In this document: positions 1-7,653 of the stretch, in pieces | Layout: each line of letters starts with the position of its first letter | How positions within the stretch are numbered: the stretch's first letter is position 1 | Source: Acidobacteriota bacterium | GTDB taxonomy: Bacteria; Acidobacteriota; Blastocatellia; RBC074 | Length of the DNA: 33,556 nt | NCBI GenBank assembly: GCA_016789605.1 | Contig: JAEUQO010000415.1 | Coordinates: forward strand, 1 to 33,556 | Direction of reading: 5' to 3' | Program-made: the position numbers and the translations under genes | Notes under the pieces: generated by a model | The model's input: the letters and a program-made list of their open reading frames with translations, nothing else | The model's database searches: none | Told to the model about the DNA's origin: nothing

Positions 1-420
1 GCCCTGATGCTCATCGAGCCGCGCTTTGAGGGCAGGAATGTGAACGCCACGAATTTCGAGATTTACTTCAAAGACCCTTTCCTGGCGTATGCCTACACGG
101 CGTCCATTGCCTTTTTCGTCGCGCTCTATCAAGCATTCAAACTGTTGGGCTTCATCGCCGCAAATGAAGTGTTTTCGCCGCGCGCGGTGAAAGCCTTGCG
201 GATGATCAAATACTGCGCGCTGACGCTGGTCGCTTTTATTGTGGGAGCGGAAGCGTTCTTCTTCACAGTTCAGCGCGGCAAGGAAGACATCGCGGGCGGC
301 GTGATGATTGGTTTGGTGATGATTTTTGTCTCTGCCGTGGCCGCCACTACCGCCGCCGTGTTTGAAAAGCTTTTACACCGTGCCGTAGAGATGAAGTCCG
401 AGAACGACTTAACGGTATAA
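1..420 (+). CDS. DUF2975-type membrane protein, 5' end missing
   Basis: The reading frame is open to the left edge (Ala-Leu precede the first Met at 7), so the true start probably lies outside the window and at least 139 residues are visible. About three hydrophobic segments can be seen: around Ala-Tyr-Thr-Ala-Ser-Ile-Ala-Phe-Phe, around Leu-Thr-Leu-Val-Ala-Phe-Ile-Val-Gly, and around Gly-Leu-Val-Met-Ile-Phe-Val-Ser-Ala. The layout matches the DUF2975 family, small polytopic proteins of unknown function. The stop codon overlaps the Shine-Dalgarno of the next gene, a small HTH regulator. This pairing of DUF2975 with a YozG-like regulator is common, so the two probably form an operon in which the regulator controls the membrane protein. 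Family assignment is by general resemblance; the function is unknown. Confidence 0.75.
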   Translation, partial: ALMLIEPRFEGRNVNATNFEIYFKDPFLAYAYTASIAFFVALYQAFKLLGFIAANEVFSPRAVKALRMIKYCALTLVAFIVGAEAFFFTVQRGKEDIAGGVMIGLVMIFVSAVAATTAAVFEKLLHRAVEMKSENDLTV

Positions 421-430
421 GGAGGCCCGC

Positions 431-643
431 ATGGCAATCATCATTAACATTGACGTCATGTTGGCGAAACGGAAGATGAGCGTCACCGAACTGACCGAAA
501 AAGTCGGCATCACGATGGCGAACATTTCCATCCTGAAAAACGGCAAAGCCAAAGCGATCCGGCTCTCAACGCTGGAGGCGATTTGCAAAGCTCTGGAGTG
601 TCAGCCCGGAGATATTTTGGAATACAAAGAAGACCGTCCGTAA
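431..643 (+). CDS. Small Cro/C1-type (YozG-like) HTH regulator
   Basis: A 70-residue protein that is almost entirely one helix-turn-helix domain. Residues about 17-60 carry the Xre/Cro pattern: a first helix after Ser-Val-Thr-Glu-Leu, the turn at Val-Gly-Ile-Thr, a recognition helix Met-Ala-Asn-Ile-Ser-Ile-Leu-Lys, then the Leu-Ser-Thr-Leu-Glu-Ala-Ile-Cys-Lys-Ala-Leu segment and the closing Gln-Pro-Gly-Asp-Ile-Leu typical of YozG-like regulators. A very strong ribosome binding site (AAGGAGG) overlaps the upstream stop codon and lies 5 nt from the ATG, so translation is likely coupled to the DUF2975 gene. It is probably a cytoplasmic autoregulator of this two-gene operon. The target site is not visible because the promoter lies outside the window. 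Confidence 0.85.
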   Translation: MAIIINIDVMLAKRKMSVTELTEKVGITMANISILKNGKAKAIRLSTLEAICKALECQPGDILEYKEDRP

Positions 644-703
644 TTTTTTCCCTTCCGTAATTTCCTCCACGACGAGGCAGGAACCAGATTCAAAACTGTT
701 TAG

Positions 704-3259
704 ATGCAATCCTTACCCATAGATTCACTCCTGCCGGAAATCATCGCAACGTTGCGTCAGTCGTCCAATCTGGTGCTGGAAGCGCCGCCCGGCGCAGGCA
801 AAACGACGCGTGTGCCTGCGGCGTTGCTGGCGGCAGAACTCGCCGGCGCGCGTGACGTGCTGGTGCTCGAACCGCGTCGGTTGGCGGCGCGCATGGCTGC
901 GCGGCGCGTCGCCGAAGAGCGCAACGAAACCATCGGCCAAACCGTCGGGTATCAGGTTCGGTTTGAAGAAATCGCCGGGCCGCAAACGCGTTTGCGTTTT
1001 GTGACCGAAGGCGTGCTGACGCGCCGCTTGCTCAGCGATCCGCGTTTGCAAAACGTCGGCATCGTCGTGCTCGATGAATTTCACGAACGGCATTTGCAAG
1101 CCGATCTGGCGCTGGCGCTGTTGCGGCGCTTGCAACAATCTACGCGGCCCGATTTGAAGCTGGTGGTGATGTCGGCGACGCTCAATGCCGGGCCGATTGC
1201 CGCGTATCTGGACGGCTGTCCGGTCTTGCGTTCAGAAGGCAAACGCTTTGATGTGGCAATTGAACATTTGCCGCGCAGCGATGAACGACCGTTGCACGAA
1301 CAGGTGGCTGGGGCGGTGCGGCGTTTGGTTGGCGAAGGGCTGGACGGTGATGTGCTCGTGTTTTTGCCCGGCGCGGCAGAAATCCGGCGCGCACAAACCG
1401 CCTGTGCCGAATTGGCGGACAAGCAAAATTTGCTCGTCTTGCCGCTGCACGGCGATTTGACGGCGGCGGAACAAGACCGCGCGGTCAAACCGGCGGCGCA
1501 ACGCAAAATCATTCTTTCAACCAACGTCGCCGAAAGCTCCGTGACGATTGACGGCGTGGTGGCTGTGATTGACGCCGGGCTGGCGCGCGTTGCGGGGCAT
1601 TCGCCGTGGTCGGGGTTGCCGACGCTGGAAGTGGCGCGCATCAGCAAGGCTTCGGCGACGCAACGCGCCGGGCGCGCCGGACGCACACGGCCCGGGCGCT
1701 GTTTGCGGTTGTACACGGCGCAGGATTTTCAGGCGCGCGCGGAACACGACGCGGCAGAGATTTTGCGGCTGGATTTGGCCGAACCGGCGTTGGAATTGCA
1801 CGCGACGGGCGTGGCGGATTTGCGCGGTTTCGGTTGGTTTGAAGCGCCGCCCGCGAGTGCGCTCGACGCGGCGGAAACGCTCTTGCGCAAGTTGGGCGCC
1901 ATTGACGCGAGCGGCGCGGTGACTGCGCTGGGGCAAAAGATGCTGCGGCATCCGGTGCATCCGCGCCAATCGCGCATGCTGGTCGAAGCCCAAACGCGCG
2001 GCGTGTTTGCTGACGCTTGTGTCATCGCCGCGCTGATCGGCGAACGCGACATCGTGGCGTCGGATTTGTTCAAAGGTCGCCGCGAACAATCCGCGCGCAA
2101 CGTCGGCCCCAGCGATTTGCTCGAACGACTGGATTTGTTCAACGAAGCCGAAGCTGCCAGCTTTGCGCCCGCGCGTTTGCGCGAAATGAATCTGGATTCA
2201 GGCGCAGTGCAAGCCGTGGCGCGCGTGCAGCGACAATTGCGCCGCGACGGTTCGGCAAAGCGACGCAGCGCAACTGAAGCGGGCGGAAATGACGACGATT
2301 TGTTGTTGGCGATTTTGGCGGGCTACCCGGATCGTGTCGCGCGGCGGCGCAGTTTGAAAGGTGACAATCTGGAATTGCTGCTCTCTGGCGGTGGCGCGGC
2401 GACCTTGTCGTCGGGCAGCGTCGTGCAAAAGGCGGATTTTCTGGTGGCCGTGGACGTGGATGAACGGCGCGACGCACAGGCCAACCGCAATCGGTTGGTG
2501 CGCATTGCCAGTTTGATTCAGCCTGAATGGTTGATTGATTTGTTTGCTGACGATTTGCGCGAAGTGATCGAAGCGCGCTGGAACCCGCAAGCCGAACGCG
2601 TCGAAGTCGTGCAACGAATGCTTTATGACCAACTGGTGATTGATGAAAGCCGCGTGGCCAATCCCAGCGGCGCAGCAGCGGCGCAGGTGTTGGCCGATGC
2701 TGCGCTGAGCGCCGGATTGCAGAAATTTGTTGATCCTGACGAGGTCGCCCGGTTTTTGGCGCGCGTCGCCTTTTTGGCGCAAACCTTTCCCGAAGCCGAA
2801 ATTCCCGTGTTCACCGATGACGATGTGCGCGCGGCGTTGATCGAGTTGTGCGACGGATTGCGCAGCTTTGCCGAATTGCGTGCGGCGGCAGGGCAGGGCG
2901 GATTGCTGAATGTGTTGCGCGCGCGCTTGACCGGCGAACAGGCGCGCTTGCTCAGCCAGATGACGCCCGAATTTGTCAGCATCGCCGGACGGCGCAATGT
3001 GCGTGTGAATTACGAAACGGGCAAACCGCCGTGGATCGCTTCGCGCTTGCAGGATTTTTTCGGGATGAAAACCGGGCCGGCGGTTGCGGGCGGGCGCGTG
3101 TCGGTGGTGTTGCACCTGCTGGCGCCCAATCAACGGCCTGTGCAAGTGACGACCGATCTGGCCGGATTCTGGCAGCGCACTTATCCGCAAGTGCGGCGCG
3201 AACTCAGCCGCCGCTATCCGCGCCATTCCTGGCCCGAAGACCCCGCCGCGAAATCGTGA
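704..3259 (+). CDS. hrpB: ATP-dependent helicase HrpB
   Basis: Full-length DEAH/RHA-family (SF2) helicase of 851 residues, the usual HrpB size. Visible motifs: Walker A APPGAGKTT at 27-35, a DEFH Walker B box at 124-127 (the bacterial HrpB variant of DEAH), SAT at 157-159, the motif V region STNVAESSVTIDG near 270-285, and motif VI QRAGRAGRTRPG near 320. The C-terminal half carries the HrpB-specific extension and ends in the characteristic PRHSWPEDP. HrpB is a cytoplasmic RNA-dependent ATPase-like protein whose physiological role in bacteria is poorly defined. No good ribosome binding site precedes the ATG at 704. The gap of 60 bp to the HTH gene holds no clear terminator, so it may be read from its own weak promoter. 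It converges with the glycosyltransferase gene. Confidence 0.95.
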   Translation: MQSLPIDSLLPEIIATLRQSSNLVLEAPPGAGKTTRVPAALLAAELAGARDVLVLEPRRLAARMAARRVAEERNETIGQTVGYQVRFEEIAGPQTRLRFVTEGVLTRRLLSDPRLQNVGIVVLDEFHERHLQADLALALLRRLQQSTRPDLKLVVMSATLNAGPIAAYLDGCPVLRSEGKRFDVAIEHLPRSDERPLHEQVAGAVRRLVGEGLDGDVLVFLPGAAEIRRAQTACAELADKQNLLVLPLHGDLTAAEQDRAVKPAAQRKIILSTNVAESSVTIDGVVAVIDAGLARVAGHSPWSGLPTLEVARISKASATQRAGRAGRTRPGRCLRLYTAQDFQARAEHDAAEILRLDLAEPALELHATGVADLRGFGWFEAPPASALDAAETLLRKLGAIDASGAVTALGQKMLRHPVHPRQSRMLVEAQTRGVFADACVIAALIGERDIVASDLFKGRREQSARNVGPSDLLERLDLFNEAEAASFAPARLREMNLDSGAVQAVARVQRQLRRDGSAKRRSATEAGGNDDDLLLAILAGYPDRVARRRSLKGDNLELLLSGGGAATLSSGSVVQKADFLVAVDVDERRDAQANRNRLVRIASLIQPEWLIDLFADDLREVIEARWNPQAERVEVVQRMLYDQLVIDESRVANPSGAAAAQVLADAALSAGLQKFVDPDEVARFLARVAFLAQTFPEAEIPVFTDDDVRAALIELCDGLRSFAELRAAAGQGGLLNVLRARLTGEQARLLSQMTPEFVSIAGRRNVRVNYETGKPPWIASRLQDFFGMKTGPAVAGGRVSVVLHLLAPNQRPVQVTTDLAGFWQRTYPQVRRELSRRYPRHSWPEDPAAKS

Positions 3260-3275
3260 CCTGAAACCTGTTGGT

Positions 3276-3299
3276 CACAGAGGCACAAAGACACGCAAG
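3276..3299. repeat. Degenerate 8-bp-period repeat
   Basis: Three consecutive 8-mers with the pattern CACARAGR follow one another: CACAGAGG, CACAAAGA and CACGCAAG. They lie in the 76-bp gap between the convergent hrpB and glycosyltransferase genes. Motifs of this kind occur between genes in several phyla as far as I recall, but I cannot confirm family membership from this window alone. Confidence 0.4.
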
Positions 3300-3335
3300 A
3301 AAAACCGCCGGGGGACAACCGCGCGATTTCATTTT

Positions 3336-4598
3336 TCATTCGGCATTTTCAGTTGTCATTTGACGCGTGAGCCGTAGAAACAAGGCTTCGAATTGCAGTG
3401 CGATGGCGTCCCAGGAATAGGCCGGATTGCGCGCCGCGTCATAGGCTGCGCGCGAAAGCGTCTGGCGGTGTTGCGGATTGCGGTAAAGCGATTCAAGCGC
3501 GTCAGCTACGCCCGCCGCTGACACTTCGCTCATTTCCAGCACGGAATGATGCGGGATGAAGCTGCGCACGGGCGGAATCAACTCTGCGCGGCCTTGCCAC
3601 AAATCGCCACAGGCGGTGTGATCCGGCACGATTTGCGCCGCACCGGCTGCGCCGTGTTCAAAACTGACCAACCCCCAGCCTTCGCCCATTGACGTATTGA
3701 TGCCTACGTCACAGGCGTTATAAAGCAGGTTCAATCGTTCATCGCTGGCAATGCCGCGTCCCAGCGGATTGAGCAGCAAGCGTTCACCCAATCCGTACTG
3801 TTGCACAAGCGTCTGAATCTGTTGTTCTTCCTCTTCGCCCATAATCGCGTGATGCAAACACAGTCGCACATTGGCCGGTTTGTCGGCGGCAAACGCGGCA
3901 AAGCCTGCAATGGTCAGGTCTATGCGTTTGCGGCGGTCAGGACGGCTGGCATTCAGCACGACAAACGAGTCTTCGGCTTGCGGCAACTCAGGGAAGACTT
4001 GTTGTTTGGCGGGCAAGCGACTGGCGGATGCGAATTCGTTTTGCAGCAATTCGGGAAAAGGGAAAAAGCGTTCGCCGTCCACACCGTGCGGGATGACTTC
4101 GACGACGGGAAAATCAACGGCGCTATCTTGTGCGCGCAAACGGGCAAACGCCTGTTCGAATTGTTGCCGGGCAAATTCGGTATACGCGATGACGCTGTCG
4201 GCCTGGCTCAAATGTCGCGCCTCAGCTTCTTTGGTGATCTTGCCGTCAATCGGAATGTAGCAGGCGATTTTCAACTGTTCACGAAACGGTCCCAGGATGC
4301 GCAGGTAATATTCAAACATCCAGATGTCATGCAGGATGAACACGAGGTTGGGATGTATCTCTTCGATCAGACGTTTGGCTTGGAAAGCAGCAAAGACGTC
4401 ACCGCCTTTCAGGTTGGTCGGGTGACAGGTCAATCCGCGATCCTGTTCAGGTTCGCCGGAATAGCCAATGCCTAGATAGTGAATTTCGTGGCGGTCGGCC
4501 AGCCGCCGCATGATGCTGTGCATGACACGGGTCAAACCGGTGCCGCGTGTGTTGAAGCCGATGGTGATGATTTTCAGACGAGGAAGAGAAGCGCTCAT
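3336..4598 (-). CDS. Glycosyltransferase, GT-B fold, GT4 type
   Basis: A 420-residue cytoplasmic protein without signal peptide or membrane segment. The N-terminal half has a Rossmann-like start (LKIITIGFNTRGTGLTRV). The C-terminal half carries the GT4 donor-binding signature NASRPDRRKRID near 218 and the EX7E-type segment around GEGWGLVSFEHGAAG near 305-320. These glycosyltransferases move a sugar from an activated nucleotide donor to an acceptor; neither sugar nor acceptor can be read from the sequence. The ATG at 4598 has no obvious ribosome binding site, but the gene starts 27 bp after the FkbM-type methyltransferase stop and is likely translated from the same message. It is the last gene of the minus-strand unit with the methyltransferase and the 191-aa protein, which suggests they modify a common product. 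Confidence 0.9.
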   Translation of the reverse strand: MSASLPRLKIITIGFNTRGTGLTRVMHSIMRRLADRHEIHYLGIGYSGEPEQDRGLTCHPTNLKGGDVFAAFQAKRLIEEIHPNLVFILHDIWMFEYYLRILGPFREQLKIACYIPIDGKITKEAEARHLSQADSVIAYTEFARQQFEQAFARLRAQDSAVDFPVVEVIPHGVDGERFFPFPELLQNEFASASRLPAKQQVFPELPQAEDSFVVLNASRPDRRKRIDLTIAGFAAFAADKPANVRLCLHHAIMGEEEEQQIQTLVQQYGLGERLLLNPLGRGIASDERLNLLYNACDVGINTSMGEGWGLVSFEHGAAGAAQIVPDHTACGDLWQGRAELIPPVRSFIPHHSVLEMSEVSAAGVADALESLYRNPQHRQTLSRAAYDAARNPAYSWDAIALQFEALFLRLTRQMTTENAE

Positions 4599-4625
4599 TG
4601 GTTGCGGCGGAAAAAGTTGATTCAG

Positions 4626-5402
4626 TTATGCGCGGGAGCGTTTGGCAAAAAACAAACCCAAGCCTTCAGGTGCGCCATTGGGGCGATGGTGACGGCGATA
4701 ATTCACAGCGAAACCGGCTTCGGTCAAAAAGGCGGCCAGGTTTTCGATGGTCCAGCGAGAAAACCGTTCGTCCTGAAACAACGGCTGGTTGTAAGGGCGG
4801 TCTTCGTTGATTTCGTGTTGGCCGCCAGCCAGTTCGTGAAACTCGCCGCAGATTTCCTCAACCAGGTGTAACCGCTGCGAGGTCAGCAAAATGGGCCACT
4901 CAGCGCCTTCGCAATCGAGCTTGAGCAAGCGCACGCGTTTTGCTCCTTGTTCCGTAATTTGATCAAGCAGCGCATCAAACGCGATTTTGGGCACGATTTC
5001 GCCAACACCCCATAACACCGAACCGCAGCCGGTATTGAGAATGCCGGTCATCCCCGCGAAAGATTGGGGAAACGGATGGTAACCGTCAAAGCGCAATTCG
5101 TCGTTGTTGGGATCAGAGCGCCAAACTGCGCCGTGCAACAGCGTGACGTGTTTGTCAGACAGGAAGGGCTGTAAGTGACGCGTGGCCAGCGCAAAATTGG
5201 TGGGATCGGGTTCGACCGCATAGACGTGCTGACAGCCTCTGGTCAGCGCGGCATAGGCGAATGCGCCAATGTGCGCCCCAATATCCAACACAATGTCTGC
5301 TGGGGAAAATTGTTCCGGGAGCTGATATTCGTTGAGGGCGACCACACCGTTAAAAATGGCGCGATCCAGCGTTCCAGGGCGGAACTGCCAATCGTGTAGC
5401 AC
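4626..5402 (-). CDS. FkbM-family SAM-dependent methyltransferase
   Basis: A class I methyltransferase: motif I VLDIGAHIGAF at about 38-48, the acidic end of the second strand at AVEPDP (62-67), and LLKLDCEGAEWPIL near 172-185, the hallmark LKIDxEGAE of the FkbM family. Such enzymes usually O-methylate sugars or natural products. I place the start at the GTG at 5402 because AGGAGA lies 6 nt upstream and the protein then begins VLHDWQF. The frame also reaches a GTG at 5450, but that has no ribosome binding site; from 5402 the protein is 258 residues. It lies between the 191-aa gene (upstream, 115-bp gap from this start) and a glycosyltransferase (27 bp downstream). The neighbours fit methylation of a glycan. 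Confidence 0.88.
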   Translation of the reverse strand: MLHDWQFRPGTLDRAIFNGVVALNEYQLPEQFSPADIVLDIGAHIGAFAYAALTRGCQHVYAVEPDPTNFALATRHLQPFLSDKHVTLLHGAVWRSDPNNDELRFDGYHPFPQSFAGMTGILNTGCGSVLWGVGEIVPKIAFDALLDQITEQGAKRVRLLKLDCEGAEWPILLTSQRLHLVEEICGEFHELAGGQHEINEDRPYNQPLFQDERFSRWTIENLAAFLTEAGFAVNYRRHHRPNGAPEGLGLFFAKRSRA

Positions 5403-5489
5403 AAATATTCTCCTGCGAAGGCTTTTGCTACGAGGAAGCCAGGCGCGCACCGAACGGGGATGCTGTGCGGCCTGGCTCCTGCTTCGGGT

Positions 5490-5517
5490 TTCGTCTGGCG
5501 CTTAGGCGCGTGACGAA
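5490..5517 (-). terminator. Hairpin directly after the 191-aa gene
   Basis: The arms TTCGTC (5490-5495) and GACGAA (5512-5517) pair perfectly. After a two-base mismatch the stem continues with GCGC/GCGC around a TTAG loop. The hairpin begins on the base after the stop codon of the minus-strand 191-aa gene. No T-run follows in the minus direction, so it is either a weak terminator or a stabilising 3' structure that would make the 191-aa protein more abundant than the two enzymes downstream. Confidence 0.45.
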
Positions 5518-6093
5518 TTACCGGGTTCTGAATGTGTTGCTATCACAAATCGAGTATGGTGGTTGCCCGTTAGGTCCGGGCATCAACGACATCAGCAACG
5601 TCACCATATTTTGGAAGGAGCCGGCTTCGTAGCTGGGAGGCGGATAGTTGCCCGCACCGCGCGGCCCGCATTGTCCTGTCAGCAGGTAGCTCACGTGGCC
5701 AAAATAGCCGCAGCTAAGCACGCTGTTGATTTGTTCCAGCCGTTGCAACTCTCGTCCCGCCCCGTATTTGACCAGGTAGTCGTACCAGTCGCCTTGTGGC
5801 ACGTGCAAGGTGTTCAGGTATTGAGTCACGATGGCGAACAGGTATTGCGGGTTGGACATGTAGGCATCGAGGCCAGCGGGCACCGTCGAGTTTTGCGAGC
5901 CGGGAATGATGAATTCCTTGACCTTGGTTTTGGGGTTGTTCCGATCAAGAATCAAAATCCAATAGGTGTCATCTGCTGGCGTGGAAGGCGCAAAATTGGT
6001 TTGCGATCCACTTTGCCCGACATACACCAGCGGATAGGCTCCGGGATACAAACTTCCCAAAATCGTATACGCCATCATATTTGGCATGCTCAT
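5518..6093 (-). CDS. Unrecognised 191-aa protein
   Basis: I do not recognise this family. The 191-residue protein has no clear signal peptide or membrane segment. Its first half is rich in Gly, Ser, Pro and aromatics; the middle (about 85-135) looks alpha-helical, with DWYDYLVKYGAGRELQRLEQ; the C-terminus is Pro/Gly/Asn-rich and ends in Arg-Thr-Arg. Four Cys residues lie in the last 65 positions. It has a strong ribosome binding site (AGGAGG, 8 nt before the ATG) and a plausible promoter upstream, so it is very likely expressed and possibly abundant. It is first in a minus-strand unit with an FkbM-type methyltransferase and a glycosyltransferase. It might be the substrate of these enzymes or belong to the structure they modify; nothing in the sequence proves either. 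Confidence 0.75.
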   Translation of the reverse strand: MSMPNMMAYTILGSLYPGAYPLVYVGQSGSQTNFAPSTPADDTYWILILDRNNPKTKVKEFIIPGSQNSTVPAGLDAYMSNPQYLFAIVTQYLNTLHVPQGDWYDYLVKYGAGRELQRLEQINSVLSCGYFGHVSYLLTGQCGPRGAGNYPPPSYEAGSFQNMVTLLMSLMPGPNGQPPYSICDSNTFRTR

Positions 6094-6158
6094 GCTAATT
6101 TCCTCCTGAATGGGAGATAACGAGGGTTAACAATAGGCAGGATTGTTTGCGCAGGCTG

Positions 6159-6188
6159 CATATAGCCTGATGCGTTAAACGAGGTCAA
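6159..6188 (-). promoter_or_regulatory. Candidate sigma-70 promoter of the 191-aa gene
   Basis: Read on the minus strand, TTGACC (6188-6183) is followed after 18 bp by TATATG (6164-6159), about 65 bp before the 191-aa start codon. The -10 box overlaps a short inverted repeat, AGGCT/AGCCT at 6153-6168, which could be an operator. The match is moderate. Confidence 0.4.
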
Positions 6189-6356
6189 GTGTCTAGCGCA
6201 AAAAGAGGTTCGCCTTGGCAGATTTTATCGATTAACACATGGGAAGAGCGGTTTATCTCGCAACTCCACCTTGCGCGATTCTGGTAAAAGTTCACCAAAC
6301 AATGTGCCTGGGCTGACAAAGAATTGCGATACTAATGCGCAAAAATACTGGTCATC

Positions 6357-7385
6357 ATGGCTTTATTTGACTCACTCAACCAGATGAATCAAAGCCGCAA
6401 GCAAACTGCGCGGCGGCGTTTTTTGCTTGGCGCGCTTGGCGCAGTGGGAACCTATTTTGGCTATCGCTGGTGGCGCGACCGTCCGCGTCCGGTGATGCAA
6501 CGGGCGACGAAATTCATCACTGATCCGGCAGAGTTTTATACGATTTCCATTGATCTGGGCTTTGTCACCAAGGCAAAGCCGGAAACCTGGCGCTTGGAGC
6601 TTGCCGGACCTGAAGAGCGCCGCGCTGAATTGCGCTACGACGAATTGCTGGCGCTAGATCGCCGCCGCATCTACAAAACACTAATGTGTGTGGGGAACGA
6701 AGTCGGAGGGCCTTCGCTGGCCAATGCCGAATGGACGGTGACGCCACTTGCGCCCGTGCTGGAGAGGATTCTGGGAGCGCAACGCGCAGGATTGCGGGCT
6801 GTGTTTTATGGGCTGGATGGTTTTTATTCAAGCGTGCCGCTGGCAGTCGCTTTGCACGAACATTCCTTTCTTGCCTATGAGATGAATGGCGCGCCGCTAG
6901 CAAACAAACACGGCTATCCGGCGCGCGTGTTTTTGCCCAATGTGTATGGCATGAAACAGCCCCGTTGGTTGAGCAAGATTGAAATTACGGACAGGCAGGT
7001 TTCCGGTTATTGGGAAAAGCGCGGCTGGTGCAGCGAATGTCCGATCAAGATGACTGCGCGCATAGATGCGGCACAGTTTCAGCCGGAAGGCGCATTTCTG
7101 GTGACGGGCGTTGCATATTGTGGCGGTACGGCAGTCGGCCAGGTCGAACTCAGCGCCGATGACGGGAAGACCTGGCAAGCCGCGCAATTGGGTGCAGAAC
7201 AATTTCCGAATGCCTGGACGACCTGGTCATTTCGCTGGACGCCGCCGCAAACATCCAATCGTAAGCAAGAGCACGTATTGATCGCACGGGTGAGTGATGT
7301 TTTAGGAAACCGCCAGGAAGAAGCCGCCAGCGGTAGTTTTCCTTCTGGCGCGACCGGCTGGCATCGCGTGATCATCACGGCCTAA
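6357..7385 (+). CDS. Molybdopterin oxidoreductase, sulfite oxidase fold
   Basis: A 342-residue member of the SUOX/YedY (MsrP) superfamily. The N-terminus has Arg-Arg-Arg-Phe-Leu-Leu at 19-24 before a hydrophobic stretch, a Tat-like signal or anchor consistent with export of a folded Mo enzyme. The Mo-ligating Cys is C111 in TLMCVGNEVGG. Residues about 185-215 (NGAPLANKHGYPARVFLPNV, then WLSKIEI) form the typical end of the Mo domain. From about 225 a beta-rich domain with VELSADDGKTWQ resembles the Mo-co dimerisation domain. No heme domain and no YedZ-like membrane partner is adjacent, so the electron acceptor is unknown and could be a soluble cytochrome c. Substrate unknown. The start at 6357 has no strong ribosome binding site; an in-frame ATG at 6384 is an alternative. 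Confidence 0.88.
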   Translation: MALFDSLNQMNQSRKQTARRRFLLGALGAVGTYFGYRWWRDRPRPVMQRATKFITDPAEFYTISIDLGFVTKAKPETWRLELAGPEERRAELRYDELLALDRRRIYKTLMCVGNEVGGPSLANAEWTVTPLAPVLERILGAQRAGLRAVFYGLDGFYSSVPLAVALHEHSFLAYEMNGAPLANKHGYPARVFLPNVYGMKQPRWLSKIEITDRQVSGYWEKRGWCSECPIKMTARIDAAQFQPEGAFLVTGVAYCGGTAVGQVELSADDGKTWQAAQLGAEQFPNAWTTWSFRWTPPQTSNRKQEHVLIARVSDVLGNRQEEAASGSFPSGATGWHRVIITA

Positions 7386-7580
7386 GCTGGCTGAAAATGC
7401 GAAGCGAGCACTTTCGCCAACTTAGGGTTGAGCACGCTACCCGTGTTTGCTATGATCCGACCCTCCGATGGTGACTTACATCTTGTGCATCCCTTGATCA
7501 TCGGTTCCCAAATCCCCCCACTGCCCCGACATTTCCGTTGCCTGTGGCCGTGGACTGCTTTCCCTCACCGAATCTGATTT

Positions 7581-7638
7581 GAATCTATCAGGCTGACACG
7601 TAAATCTTTCGTCAGGCTGAATCTATCTGGAATCTATC
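7581..7638 (+). repeat. Direct repeats in the leader of the SPOR gene
   Basis: GAATCTATC occurs three times, at 7581, 7619 and 7630, and CAGGCTGA twice, at 7589 and 7613. The last two copies of the first motif start 11 bp apart, close to one helical turn, just ahead of the ribosome binding site. This could be a regulator-binding site or a local duplication. Confidence 0.5.
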
Positions 7639-7653
7639 TCGAAGGTGGACAGG

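Noticed and set aside
2198..3226. 342-codon minus-strand frame in hrpB
   Set aside because: Antisense to a certain helicase gene, with His/Arg/Gln-rich translation and no family resemblance.
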